Position numbers and translations under genes: made by a program
In this document: piece after piece, positions 1 through 8,017 of the stretch
Numbering within the stretch: position 1 is the stretch's first letter
Layout: each line of letters opens with the position of its first letter
From: Macrococcus sp. DPC7161
GTDB taxonomy: Bacteria > Bacillota > Bacilli > Staphylococcales > Staphylococcaceae
Length of the DNA stretch: 64,000 nt
Direction: 5' to 3'
Assembly: GCF_004117835.1 (NCBI RefSeq)
Contig: NZ_SDSC01000004.1
Coordinates: forward strand, 1-64,000
Notes under the pieces: generated by a model
Told to the model about the DNA's origin: nothing
Seen by the model: the letters and a program-made list of their open reading frames with translations, nothing else
Database searches by the model: none

Positions 1-127
1 TTATATGGAATATTATAATTTCGTTAGAAAGAAGAGAAAATTAAAAAGCAAGACTCCTGTAGAATACAGAAATCTTGCTTTAATGAAAGTAGCTTAATAA
101 AAAGTTCAACTTTTTGGGTTCACTACA
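1..127 (+). mobile_element. Right end of an IS3-family insertion sequence (truncated by window edge)
   Basis: The window opens inside a transposase reading frame. About 5 bases after its stop lies AGTTCAACTTTTTGGGTTCA, running on to CTACA at 127, which is the outward-facing terminal inverted repeat typical of IS3/IS150-type elements. The left end lies outside the window, so completeness and any target duplication cannot be judged. Confidence 0.7.
2..97 (+). CDS. IS3-family transposase (OrfB), C-terminal fragment
   Basis: Frame 2 reads without interruption for 31 codons to TAA at 95-97. The peptide contains YMEYYNFVRKKRKLKSKTPVEYR, whose pattern of YxxYYNxxRxxxxLxxxTPxEYR is the hallmark C-terminus of the DDE integrase domain in IS3-family OrfB proteins; this end of the protein lies just after the catalytic core. 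The start and the DDE residues are outside the window. The IS terminal repeat follows directly, so this is the authentic 3' end of the element rather than a decayed internal piece. Confidence 0.75.
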   Translation, partial: YMEYYNFVRKKRKLKSKTPVEYRNLALMKVA

Positions 128-294
128 TTTTTAGGCTTTTTTGTATGGAGTTATTTTTTACATTATTCATACAAGAGCGTACGAAAATGATTATCGATTA
201 CATGAATTATTTCTAATAAATTTTTTTTACAAATATAATTGAGAATATAGCATTTAATATTTCTATTAATCCAACGAATTTTCGAGGTGATTGA

Positions 295-1122
295 ATGTCT
301 GAACATGTTCAAATTGATGAAGTTCTGAAACAATATCGTGCATTAACACAGAAAGAATGTATTCGCATTAAGACACACGAAAGAACACCTGAAAATGTCT
401 TTGACAGTAAGTTCGGGGGTTTACCGTACTTACCACATGATACATCGTGTCCAGTAACTGAGTCAGGTGAACAATTGCATTTTCTTGCGCAATATCATTT
501 AGATGAGTTACCACCGAACAATATCGGATTACCTTCTATAGGTATGCTGCAATTCTGGGTTTTGATGGATGAATATATGGGGATTAATAATGATAATCAT
601 ATTATTAATGACAAACATCGCGTTATTTATTACGAGACGATTGATCAGTCGGTAACACGTGATGATGTTCAGAAGAAATATACTTATCCTGAACATGAAA
701 TTTACAATCCAGTATTTAAAGAGTTAGCGATAACATTTGAATTAGGTCAAAATGTCATGTCATTTGGAGATAGGTATTCCGATGGTATTAGAAGTAAGAT
801 TGATGGTTTTTCTAATTTAAGTGAAAGTGATCATAATAAATTCTGGTTAGCAGTAAATGAAGAAGGGCATTTTATTGGTGGTCATCCTGTATATCCAGCA
901 CATGATGTACGTGATACACGTTATTCAGAAACGTTCAACAAGCTCAATATAGATTACTCTAAACATGATGTATTATTACTTCAAATGGATTCTGAGATGA
1001 ATGACGATGGCAAAAACCTGATTGTTTGGGGAGATGTAGGTAATGCGCATTTTCTAATTACGAAAGATGATCTCGCATGCCGTGATTTTAGCAATGTCTT
1101 ATATGAATGGTCATGTTATTAG
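295..1122 (+). CDS. YwqG-family protein (DUF1963), first copy
   Basis: 275 aa soluble acidic protein. The central stretch SKFGGLPYLP, the LHFLAQYHLDELP and GMLQFWV motifs and the C-terminal HDVLLLQMDSE...NLIVWGDVGNAHFLI are the conserved elements of the YwqG/DUF1963 family, whose biochemical role is unknown. No signal peptide or membrane segment is visible. The start ATG follows GAGGTGATTGA. It is the first gene of a tight group: the next gene starts 10 bases after its stop and is a paralogue. In other Firmicutes members of this family often sit in strings of small cytosolic proteins; I infer nothing more specific. Confidence 0.8.
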   Translation: MSEHVQIDEVLKQYRALTQKECIRIKTHERTPENVFDSKFGGLPYLPHDTSCPVTESGEQLHFLAQYHLDELPPNNIGLPSIGMLQFWVLMDEYMGINNDNHIINDKHRVIYYETIDQSVTRDDVQKKYTYPEHEIYNPVFKELAITFELGQNVMSFGDRYSDGIRSKIDGFSNLSESDHNKFWLAVNEEGHFIGGHPVYPAHDVRDTRYSETFNKLNIDYSKHDVLLLQMDSEMNDDGKNLIVWGDVGNAHFLITKDDLACRDFSNVLYEWSCY

Positions 1123-1132
1123 GAGGGATAAT

Positions 1133-2020
1133 ATGTTTAATATTCAAGACACAAGTCATTTAACTGTAAAGGAGCAATTGGCTTATCAAAGGTTTGTGGA
1201 TCAATTGATGGATGTTGAATTACCAACACGTCCGTATATTAAACTAACGTCTTTTGAACTGATTGATGAAACTTTATTAAGTAGTAAAGTTGGTGGCACA
1301 CCTTTTTTAAAATCTTTTGACGATATACCAGTCGATGCAAATGATGAACATATGGCGTTACTTTTTCAGATTAATTTAAGTGATTTGCCGGATGAACAAG
1401 AAATTATTCCAGCGAAACGTGGTTTAATACAATTCTGGATTAGTGCTGATGAGGATTTATATGGTTGTGACTTTAATAAGGTGTCAGAGAAGGTCAATAA
1501 TCGATTGATTTATATTGAAGATTTAGAGACGGGTTTAACGTTTGAAGCGATTAAAGCTCATTTTGAAGAATTAGAGATTGATGAAGATGTATTACCTTAT
1601 AGAGGTGTCATCGGATTTGACTTTGAGCTCAGTGAACAATCGATTGTTCAATCGGCAAGTGAATTTCATCCGATAATGGATGACATATGGAAGAAAGCCA
1701 ACCCTGATTTTGATTACAAACAAAATATAAGTGAGCATATTGAGTTAATGCATGTGGTACATAAGACATTTTCATCCAATGATGTATTCCACCAAATTGG
1801 AGGCTATCCTTTCTTTACACAAGAAGATCCTAGATACGGTTTTGAAGATTTGAGTGATTTTGATACTTTATTAATTCAAATTGATTCAGATAATGTAGCG
1901 GATGACACTGACGCTTCGATTATGTGGGGGGACTGTGGCGTTTGTAATTTATTTGTGAGACATGAAGATTTAGCCCAGATGAAATTTGATGACTATATTT
2001 ATAATTGGGATTGTTTATGA
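1133..2020 (+). CDS. YwqG-family protein (DUF1963), second copy
   Basis: 295 aa, clearly paralogous to the preceding gene: SKVGGTPFL, MALLFQINLSDLP, GLIQFWI, FHQIGGYPFF and FDTLLIQIDSD...ASIMWGDCGVCNLF align motif by motif. I chose ATG 1133 because AGGAGG lies 10 bases upstream; an in-frame extension back to 1067 would overlap the previous gene and lacks a ribosome binding site. The last codons overlap the start of the next gene (ATGA), indicating translational coupling of the three-gene group. Tandem duplication followed by strong divergence is the simplest origin. Function unknown. Confidence 0.8.
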   Translation: MFNIQDTSHLTVKEQLAYQRFVDQLMDVELPTRPYIKLTSFELIDETLLSSKVGGTPFLKSFDDIPVDANDEHMALLFQINLSDLPDEQEIIPAKRGLIQFWISADEDLYGCDFNKVSEKVNNRLIYIEDLETGLTFEAIKAHFEELEIDEDVLPYRGVIGFDFELSEQSIVQSASEFHPIMDDIWKKANPDFDYKQNISEHIELMHVVHKTFSSNDVFHQIGGYPFFTQEDPRYGFEDLSDFDTLLIQIDSDNVADDTDASIMWGDCGVCNLFVRHEDLAQMKFDDYIYNWDCL

Positions 2021-2922
2021 TGGAAAATCAAAAGCATGACTATTTTAGTCTAACCGCTCAATCTAAATCGAAGATGATGGATGATGTTACTAAAGAATGG
2101 ATTAATAAAGGTTTAAATATTTATAAGATGGTAACCTTTGAGCGATTAACCAAAACGAAATATATATTAAATAATAATTTTTTCTTTTCGTACATTCATG
2201 GAGAATACATTATTGATACTGTAGTACACATCGGAAATACCATTAAAACAAAATCAAATGAAAAGTCTAAAGAAATTAAACATATATTAACTGTGTATGT
2301 GATTGATAAGCATACCAAAAAATTGGTTGAAGAAACCGATAAAATTTTAGCTGAGTTTTCAGAGCGGTTCTTTGAAGTGAAAGATGTTGTTAAACATGAT
2401 TATATTGAAATTGACGATGAGGTCATTAATAAAGTGACTATGCCTTTGAAGAATCAAATTGAACAAGTATTAGATACAGAAGTGATTGTTTCAATGGATA
2501 GGGCAAGAACAAAGTTAATAAAGGATAATATCTATCGATGGATCCTTGTTATTTGTGATGAGGATACAATTGTTCCGATATCGGTAGCTGTTAATATGGA
2601 AAATTTACATATAATAGATATAGATGAGGCATCGAGACATTATTTTGAAGAAAGAAATGATAAATATCATACGACAAGTATTAGAATAATGATGGCTTTT
2701 CATAAACTGGTAGATGATTATTTTATGACACACGTTAATACGGCTTCAAATATAGATAAGAAATTAGAAGTCGGTTTGAAAAGGATTAACTGCACTTTTA
2801 AATATGACTCAGGTAATGAAAGAAAGATGTTAAGATTTGTATACTATTTTGGACATCCTAATATAAAAGTATATGAAGATAAAGTTTTGGTAAGTGAAGT
2901 CGATTTAATGTCTGTTTTATGA
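2017..2922 (+). CDS. Hypothetical protein coupled to the YwqG pair
   Basis: 301 aa from ATG 2017, which overlaps the stop of the previous gene as ATGA; ATG 2020 is an alternative. The protein is hydrophilic and charged, with no signal peptide, membrane segment or motif I can name. The middle (about residues 55-150) alternates predicted beta strands with a charged linker, and the C-terminal half ends in short hydrophobic strands. Coupling to the two DUF1963 genes suggests shared expression. A strong terminator hairpin follows at 2990. I do not recognise the family. Confidence 0.65.
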   Translation: MMENQKHDYFSLTAQSKSKMMDDVTKEWINKGLNIYKMVTFERLTKTKYILNNNFFFSYIHGEYIIDTVVHIGNTIKTKSNEKSKEIKHILTVYVIDKHTKKLVEETDKILAEFSERFFEVKDVVKHDYIEIDDEVINKVTMPLKNQIEQVLDTEVIVSMDRARTKLIKDNIYRWILVICDEDTIVPISVAVNMENLHIIDIDEASRHYFEERNDKYHTTSIRIMMAFHKLVDDYFMTHVNTASNIDKKLEVGLKRINCTFKYDSGNERKMLRFVYYFGHPNIKVYEDKVLVSEVDLMSVL

Positions 2923-2989
2923 ATGACTTATGTAACTGAAGGTATCATTCTTCTTACTAATGAACGTTTTTAATAATTAAGTTTGATGA

Positions 2990-3048
2990 CGTGTGCAAAT
3001 TTTGCACACGTTTTTATAATGTGTGCAAAAAATGATAAAATTTGCACA
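2990..3048 (+). terminator. Intrinsic terminator plus second look-alike hairpin
   Basis: CGTGTGCAAA (2990-2999) pairs with TTTGCACACG (3001-3010) and is followed by TTTTT, ending the DUF1963 group. A second inverted repeat of the same core, GTGTGCAAA (3021-3029) with TTTGCACA (3041-3048), follows without a T-run. Confidence 0.75.
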
Positions 3049-3089
3049 GGTTATTCATATATATAATTTGAAAAATATTTAAGATGATT

Positions 3090-3195
3090 TATGTGTTGAG
3101 TGAGCGAAGATAAGTGATAAACGCTCACTCACTATCAAATATCGATGATTTACGTATCGAGTGAGCGAATACAACCAAATATCGCTCACTCATCA
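3090..3195. repeat. Hairpin repeat family 1 (GAGTGAGCG), two units
   Basis: Two imperfect palindromes, GAGTGAGCG (3098-3106) / CGCTCACTC (3122-3130) and GAGTGAGCGA (3159-3168) / TCGCTCACTC (3182-3191). Unit spacing is 61 bp. The same family recurs at 6098-6252. There is no T-run, so these are not ordinary terminators. The gap from 2923 to 3297 holds only the hairpins and the promoter region of the MFS gene. Confidence 0.85.
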
Positions 3196-3297
3196 CACCA
3201 TCCACTCATTTTATTCTCTTTTTTCACTTTTTATAACCGATTTGCATACAAAAGTGCTAAACTGAGTTTAAATAAATATTAAAGGATGTTGATAAGT

Positions 3298-4677
3298 ATG
3301 CGTGAGCAGGATGGGATGAAGCGGTCTGGTTTGATTGTAACAGGAATTGTGTTATCGATTTTGACGTATTGGTTGTTTGCACAGACGTTTTTAAATTTAG
3401 GTGGGGTGCTGAATGGTACGTTCCATACGTCTGAGAGTATTATTAGTTTATCGATCAGTTTAACATCTTTGATTACTGGGATTTTTATGGTAGTGGCAGG
3501 GAATTTCTCTGATAGAATTGGTCCTATTAAGCTAGCATTAACTGGGATTGTGTTAAGTATTATTGGTTCTTTATTAATTATCATTTCACCAAGTAGTGTC
3601 TTATTGATTACAGGTCGTGTGATTCAAGGTTTCTCAGCAGCGATGTTAATGCCTTCGACGATTTCTATCATCAATCAATTATTTGAAGGTGATGCACGTC
3701 GTAATGCGTTAAGTTGGTGGTCGATTGGTGCATTTGGTGGTACTGGTTTCGCTTCTTTATTTGGTGGTTTTATTTCGACGTATTTCGGTTGGCAGTGGAT
3801 TTTTGTTTTATCGATTATATTTGCTGTGATTGGTTTTGTATTATTGTTTGGTTTAAAAAATCATCCATTCGTGAAAGCCTCTACGCATCAAAAGTTTGAT
3901 GTAGCTGGTTTATTTATTTTTACGGTAATGATGGCCGCACTGAGTATCTTTATTACACAAGGTAGTAAGTTAGGTTGGACGAGTTTAATCAGCATTGTGC
4001 TTTTACTTACTTTTATTATTGGAACGGTTGTATTTATTCAGTTTGAAAAGCGTCAAGCTGTGCCGTTTATTGATTTGTCTATTTTCAAACACCGTGATTA
4101 TACGAGTGTTGCGATTGGGAACTTCTTAATGAATATGTCGGTTGGTACGATTGCGGTGTTTAATATGTTCGTTCAGTTGAACTTCCATATGACGCCATTC
4201 CAAGCTGGTTTAATGACGTTACCGTATGTGATTTTCTTATTGTTACTTGTTAAGATTGGTGAGAAGAGTATTAAGAAGTACGGTCCTAAGAAAGCGTTGG
4301 TAATGTCACCGATTATTTTAGCGGTAGGTGTATTGATTATTTCGTTGACGTTCTTAAGTGGTCAAGTATATTTGATTGCAGCTTTACTTGGTTTCGTACT
4401 ATTCGGTGCAAGTGTTGGTTTATTTGCAACACCTGCTTTGGATACAGCAATTTCTTCTTTACCTAAAGAGAAAACAGGAGTTGCTTCAGCAATCTTTAAA
4501 ATGGCTTCGACTTTAGGTGCTGGTTTTGGGATTGCGATTTTAGTGACGTTATTTATGGTATTGAAGTCATTTTTATCTATACAAATGGCAGCGATGTTTG
4601 CTTTTTATGTGAATATTGTTTTAGTATTCGGGGCATTTATGGTAATGAAAATTTATTTACCAGATAAAAAAGGTTAA
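3298..4677 (+). CDS. MFS transporter, DHA2-type (14 TMS), pair 1
   Basis: 459 aa multispanning protein with about 14 hydrophobic segments. GNFSDRIGPIKLALTG between TMS2 and 3 is the MFS motif A region, and GRVIQGFSAAMLMPST is the motif typical of the drug:H+ antiporter DHA2 branch. It is a clear paralogue of the protein at 12313-13719 (same WLFAQ N-terminus, SWWSIGAFGGTGFASLFGG versus SFWSIGSWGGSGVCSLFGG). I chose ATG 3298, downstream of AAAGGA, because it matches the paralogue's N-terminus. It converges on an M20 amidohydrolase gene across a shared terminator. The substrate is unknown; given the pairing, export of an amino acid or acyl-amino acid derivative is a guess. Confidence 0.85.
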   Translation: MREQDGMKRSGLIVTGIVLSILTYWLFAQTFLNLGGVLNGTFHTSESIISLSISLTSLITGIFMVVAGNFSDRIGPIKLALTGIVLSIIGSLLIIISPSSVLLITGRVIQGFSAAMLMPSTISIINQLFEGDARRNALSWWSIGAFGGTGFASLFGGFISTYFGWQWIFVLSIIFAVIGFVLLFGLKNHPFVKASTHQKFDVAGLFIFTVMMAALSIFITQGSKLGWTSLISIVLLLTFIIGTVVFIQFEKRQAVPFIDLSIFKHRDYTSVAIGNFLMNMSVGTIAVFNMFVQLNFHMTPFQAGLMTLPYVIFLLLLVKIGEKSIKKYGPKKALVMSPIILAVGVLIISLTFLSGQVYLIAALLGFVLFGASVGLFATPALDTAISSLPKEKTGVASAIFKMASTLGAGFGIAILVTLFMVLKSFLSIQMAAMFAFYVNIVLVFGAFMVMKIYLPDKKG

Positions 4678-4686
4678 TTTAAATTT

Positions 4687-4726
4687 AAAAGAGATTCAGC
4701 GCGTTTTCGCACTGAATCTCTTTTTT
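4687..4726. terminator. Bidirectional terminator between MFS and M20 genes
   Basis: GAGATTCAG (4691-4699) pairs with CTGAATCTC (4712-4720), flanked by A-run on the left and T-run on the right, so it can serve both convergent genes. Confidence 0.85.
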
Positions 4727-5912
4727 ATCCCATTCTGTTTAATACGATTTCAGCCAATGATTTTGCACAAATCATCATCGCATCTTCATTGATTGTGAAT
4801 TTAGGATGATGATTTGGATAAGGTGTTTCAACCCCTTCTGGTTTTGCTCCTACGATGTAGAATGTACCAGGTGTTTTTGTTAAATAGTAAGCGAAGTCTT
4901 CAGATCCTGATAACGCTTGACCTTCAACAACTTTATCAAAGTATGTGCCTTCGCTTTGTTTTAATATATCACGAACGGCACTTGTTTGTTCTGGATAGTT
5001 ATAAAGCACTGGGTAGTCGAATTTATAGTCTAAATTCACTTTTACGCCGAACGTCTTTTCTAATCCTTCGACTTGGTTTTTAATTTCTTCGTAAGCCGGT
5101 TGTTTAGACGCTTCGTTTAAATATCTCACCGTACCTCTTAACGTCACTTTATCTTGGATAACATTGTAACCACCAGGTGCTTCAAACGCACCTACAGTCA
5201 CAACAACAGATTCCCTAGGATCCATACGTCTTGAAACAACCGTTTGTAATTGTGTTACCAAGTAAGCACCTGCAACTAAAGCGTCATTTGCTGTTTGAGG
5301 AAGAGCTGCATGTCCACCTTTACCTTGAATTTCAATGTCAAAGTTAGAGCGACCAGCATATGTTTCTTTTTCATGAATTTCAATCTTACCTTGGTCTACA
5401 AATGGGAATACGTGAATACCATAAACTTCATCTAAATTATCTAAAATACCAGACTCAACAATCCCTTTGGCACCACCAGGAGGTACTTCTTCTGCATGTT
5501 GATGAATGATGCGAATCGTACCAGATAATTCATCTTTCATTTCAATTAATGATTCAGCAAGAATTAATAAATAAGCCGTATGCGCATCATGACCACAAGC
5601 ATGCATCACACCATCATTTTGAGATTTAAATTCAACATCTGTTTCCTCTTGAATCGGTAACGCATCAAAATCAGCTCTTACGCCAATAGTCTTACCAGGA
5701 TGATTCGTTTCAATATCAACAATAACCGCATAACCTCCACCAACATTCGTGTGAAGGGTTACATCTTTGTCCTTGTAGAAATCTTGAATATACTTCGCAG
5801 TTAACTCCTCATGGAAAGATAACTCAGGATGTTGATGTAAATAACGACGAATCTCTAACATACGAGATTGCTTTTCTTCAAGCTTTTTGAATAATGCCTC
5901 TTTAATTTTCAT
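4725..5912 (-). CDS. M20 family amidohydrolase (HipO/AmhX-like), pair 1
   Basis: 395 aa. The family hydrolyses N-acyl amino acids or small amides with a two-metal centre. Seen: RRYLHQHPELSFHEE, GVRADFDALPIQEET (metal ligand Asp), MHACGHDAHTAYLL (metal-binding Cys/His cluster), QHAEEVPPGGAKG (Glu-Glu), and C-terminal NHHPKF. Length fits the family. I chose the start at 5912 (MKIKEALFKK), which follows AAAGGG; a 26-residue in-frame extension has no supporting signal. Strongly similar to the protein at 11136-12311. It faces the MFS gene, the mirror arrangement of pair 2, where amidohydrolase and MFS are co-directional. Substrate not predictable. Confidence 0.85.
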   Translation of the reverse strand: MKIKEALFKKLEEKQSRMLEIRRYLHQHPELSFHEELTAKYIQDFYKDKDVTLHTNVGGGYAVIVDIETNHPGKTIGVRADFDALPIQEETDVEFKSQNDGVMHACGHDAHTAYLLILAESLIEMKDELSGTIRIIHQHAEEVPPGGAKGIVESGILDNLDEVYGIHVFPFVDQGKIEIHEKETYAGRSNFDIEIQGKGGHAALPQTANDALVAGAYLVTQLQTVVSRRMDPRESVVVTVGAFEAPGGYNVIQDKVTLRGTVRYLNEASKQPAYEEIKNQVEGLEKTFGVKVNLDYKFDYPVLYNYPEQTSAVRDILKQSEGTYFDKVVEGQALSGSEDFAYYLTKTPGTFYIVGAKPEGVETPYPNHHPKFTINEDAMMICAKSLAEIVLNRMG

Positions 5913-6091
5913 ATGTGAAAACCCTTTCTTATTTTTTCTTAAGCTTATCAAAACTTTGGAATTCAATGTTGCTAGAAGGGTTGTGTTCAATGATTTGTAA
6001 AGAATGAGTAGGGTTTATAGGGGATTTGGGGAGATGATGTGAGAAATTTCACATGAATGGATTAGATGTTGGGTGGAATGGTTAGTGGATT

Positions 6092-6256
6092 TTGTGTCGA
6101 GTGAGCGAAGATAGTCAAATAACGCTCACTCAACACCAAAAACCAATGAATTCTATACTGAGTGAGCGAAGATAGTCAAATAACGCTCACTCAACACCAA
6201 AAACCAAAGAATTCTGTACTAAGTGAGCGAAGATAGTCAAATAACGCTCACTCAAC
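6092..6256. repeat. Hairpin repeat family 1 (GAGTGAGCG), three tandem units
   Basis: Three near-identical units with conserved core GTGAGCG at 6101, 6162 and 6223 (exact 61-bp period), each closing with CGCTCAC about 20 bases later. Linkers are also nearly identical (CAACACCAAAAACCAA plus GAATTCT). The family is shared with 3090-3195. The array lies just downstream of the minus-strand queD gene and upstream of the amidohydrolase start. Confidence 0.9.
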
Positions 6257-6266
6257 ACCAAATAAT

Positions 6267-6638
6267 TTACGGTCTATAGGATGCCCATGTTTTTGGAGTT
6301 TCAGAGATTTTTACTTCAACGATTTCTTTGATACCAAGTTCATTTTTTGTCTTATCGAATAAGTATTTAGCAATATTCTCAGCAGTTGGTTGCATTGGTA
6401 GAACATCATTCAGGTGTCTGTGATCTAATTCGTTATCTATATAATTTTTTATACTATCAAGTTCTCTATAATCCACCACAAAGCCAACTTCATTTAATTC
6501 ATCTGCACCTAACACAAATACAGCGATGTAGTTATGCCCGTGTAATCTGCCGCAAGGGTGTGATTCTGGTAATCCGTTAAGTACATGGCTACTAGAAAAA
6601 TGAAATTGCTTTTCGATTTCGTAAACGCATCTTTTCAT
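6267..6638 (-). CDS. queD: 6-carboxytetrahydropterin synthase QueD family
   Basis: 123 aa. Family role: converts 7,8-dihydroneopterin triphosphate to 6-carboxytetrahydropterin in queuosine precursor synthesis (or the related pyruvoyl reaction). Seen: zinc ligands in SSSHVLNG (His18) and CGRLHGHNY (His33, His35), catalytic Cys29, ELDHRHLND, PTAENIAKYL and the C-terminal VKISETPKTWASY. All key residues are present, so it should be active. queC, queE and queF are not adjacent. No preQ1 aptamer is visible upstream. A degenerate paralogue lies at 32387-32815. Confidence 0.88.
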   Translation of the reverse strand: MKRCVYEIEKQFHFSSSHVLNGLPESHPCGRLHGHNYIAVFVLGADELNEVGFVVDYRELDSIKNYIDNELDHRHLNDVLPMQPTAENIAKYLFDKTKNELGIKEIVEVKISETPKTWASYRP

Positions 6639-6751
6639 TGTATTCTTCCTTTCAGGTTAATTTACATTTAATAGATGAGTTATTGTACCACGATTATTGA
6701 GATGAGGAAGGTTGTGAATATGACAAAGTGATTAATTTTGTATATATAAAA

Positions 6752-6784
6752 AGACCTTACGCACTTTTGTATTGCGTAAGGTCC
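6752..6784 (-). terminator. Terminator of the 47-aa minus-strand gene
   Basis: On the minus strand, a stem of 11 bp (GACCTTACGCA and its complement, 6753-6763 / 6773-6783) is followed by TTTTTAT. Confidence 0.8.
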
Positions 6785-6790
6785 AAGTTT

Positions 6791-6934
6791 TTATTTTTCT
6801 TCTTTATCAGCGTTATCTTTGTTTTCGCCGTTACCGAAACGGTCGTTCACGTAATCTTTACCTTGTTGGATGTACTCATCTTTGTTTTCGTTTAAGTGGT
6901 CTTGTCCTTGTTTTTTTAAATCATCGAAATTCAT
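6791..6934 (-). CDS. Small charged protein, 47 aa
   Basis: An ORF from ATG 6934 preceded by a perfect AGGAGG (on the plus strand CCTCC at 6943-6947), ending at 6791. The product begins MNFDDLKKQGQDHLNENKDE and is very hydrophilic, rich in D, E, K, N and Q, without cysteine or hydrophobic segment. It resembles CsbD-type or other small stress-associated proteins in composition only; I do not claim homology. Own strong ribosome binding site and own terminator support a real gene. Confidence 0.7.
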   Translation of the reverse strand: MNFDDLKKQGQDHLNENKDEYIQQGKDYVNDRFGNGENKDNADKEEK

Positions 6935-7020
6935 TGATTATACCTCCTAGTATAAATTAACTTACAGTTACTTTTTACCCTAGTGTGATGACTTTAAACA
7001 CCAATGGAATGAAAATTTTA

Positions 7021-7053
7021 TATAAAAAAAACAGCATTCCTTCGAATGCTGAT
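7021..7053 (-). terminator. Terminator of the 45-aa minus-strand gene
   Basis: CAGCATTC (7032-7039) pairs with GAATGCTG (7044-7051); on the minus strand a run of eight T follows. Confidence 0.85.
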
Positions 7054-7066
7054 GTATGATTAATGA

Positions 7067-7204
7067 CTATTGTAAATTAACTGAGAAACCACCAAAACTG
7101 CGACCTACAGAGATTACTTGTGATTTTGATTGTTTTTCGTTTTGTTTATTGCTGAAGTTTTCTTTGTAAGTATTAAGAGATTTTTTGTTTGTTGTGTCCA
7201 TCAT
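7067..7204 (-). CDS. Small basic protein, 45 aa
   Basis: ORF starting with two consecutive ATG codons at 7204 and 7201, downstream of AAAGGAG, and closed by a strong terminator. The first half is rich in N, K, Q and S (KKSLNTYKENFSNKQNEKQS), the second half is a compact strand-forming stretch (SQVISVGRSFGGFSVNLQ). No signal peptide. The glycine-rich C-terminal end recalls precursor-peptide cores, but no processing gene is nearby. Function unknown. Confidence 0.6.
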   Translation of the reverse strand: MMDTTNKKSLNTYKENFSNKQNEKQSKSQVISVGRSFGGFSVNLQ

Positions 7205-7289
7205 TTGTAGATTCTCCTTTATTAAATAAAGTTTACTTTATACATACTCTAGCACAATTTAATATCGATTTGTGGATTTCGGCGCATTA

Positions 7290-7332
7290 TTAAGGTAACT
7301 TTAAGGTTGGGTATACTTTTACACTTTTTATA
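7290..7332 (+). promoter_or_regulatory. TTAAGGT direct repeat at DUF805 promoter (copy 1)
   Basis: TTAAGGT at 7290-7296 and 7301-7307, an exact 11-bp repeat on one helix face; a possible -10 (TTTATA, 7327-7332) starts 20 bases after the second box. The same arrangement precedes two other DUF805 genes (33955 and 36041). Confidence 0.6.
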
Positions 7333-7448
7333 GGTGGTGTCTTATATTTAAGTTGTTTATTGTTAATAGATGTTATAAACTTATACCAATTACAAAAAAA
7401 GTAAAAACAACAAATAATCATCACAAATATATAACAGGAGGTACAAAT

Positions 7449-7928
7449 ATGATTCCAAAGATGACGATGGGGGAAGCGTTTAAGCGTTTCTGGATAAATG
7501 GTTTAGTGTTTACGGGTAGATCGAGAAGACGTGAATATTGGTTGAGTATGTTAGCTAACTTATTTATATTAATTCCATTGTTTATATTAATGGGTTTTCT
7601 TATAAGTGGTTTTGGTGTTAGTGAACGTTTGATGGATGGCATTGCTTCTATTATAGGATTAATATTTTTAGTGCCAGGCACTGCTATGATGGTTCGTCGT
7701 TTTCATGATGTGAATTTAACGGGTAAAATTCCGGTGATATTTGCGATTTTATACGGTATTTATCTTATTTTAGATGCAACACCATTAAGTAACAACATGA
7801 GTTTTATTATAACTACTGGTTTAATCAATTTTGTTACGGGTTTATTTGAATTCATTGTAACGTGTATTGATGGTACTGCTGGCCCAAATAAATATGGTGA
7901 AGATCCGAAAAGAATGATTGTCGGATAA
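7449..7928 (+). CDS. DUF805 family membrane protein, copy 1
   Basis: 159 aa small membrane protein. Family signatures: an amphipathic N-terminus MTMGEAFKRFWINGLVFTGRSRRREYW, then four hydrophobic segments, the cytoplasmic-loop motif MVRRFHDVNLTGK, and the C-terminal GPNKYGEDPK. DUF805 proteins have no established function. Start chosen at ATG 7449 after AGGAGG; the upstream in-frame extension has no ribosome binding site. It is one of five DUF805-type genes in this window and has a phased direct-repeat promoter shared with two of the others. A terminator follows immediately. Confidence 0.85.
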   Translation: MIPKMTMGEAFKRFWINGLVFTGRSRRREYWLSMLANLFILIPLFILMGFLISGFGVSERLMDGIASIIGLIFLVPGTAMMVRRFHDVNLTGKIPVIFAILYGIYLILDATPLSNNMSFIITTGLINFVTGLFEFIVTCIDGTAGPNKYGEDPKRMIVG

Positions 7929-7931
7929 TTG

Positions 7932-7960
7932 ATAAGCATGTCTCGCATGCTTATTTTTTT
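7932..7960 (+). terminator. Intrinsic terminator after DUF805 copy 1
   Basis: ATAAGCATG (7932-7940) pairs with CATGCTTAT (7946-7954), followed by seven T. Confidence 0.85.
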
Positions 7961-8017
7961 GTTTACTGACACATTTATATGATTCTTCTATATAATAGAT
8001 TCAAAAGGGGTGGTTTG

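Noticed and set aside
183-205. GAAAATGATTATCGATTAC as a Fur box
   Set aside because: Only about 13 of 19 positions fit the Fur consensus, and the downstream DUF1963 genes have no iron connection.
1067-1132. Longer N-terminus of the second YwqG gene
   Set aside because: It would overlap the upstream gene by 56 bases without a ribosome binding site, whereas ATG 1133 has a perfect AGGAGG.
6639-6720. preQ1 riboswitch upstream of queD
   Set aside because: The leader lacks the compact pseudoknot sequence (GGTTC..CACCC..AAAAAACTAA type); it is just an AT-rich promoter and RBS.
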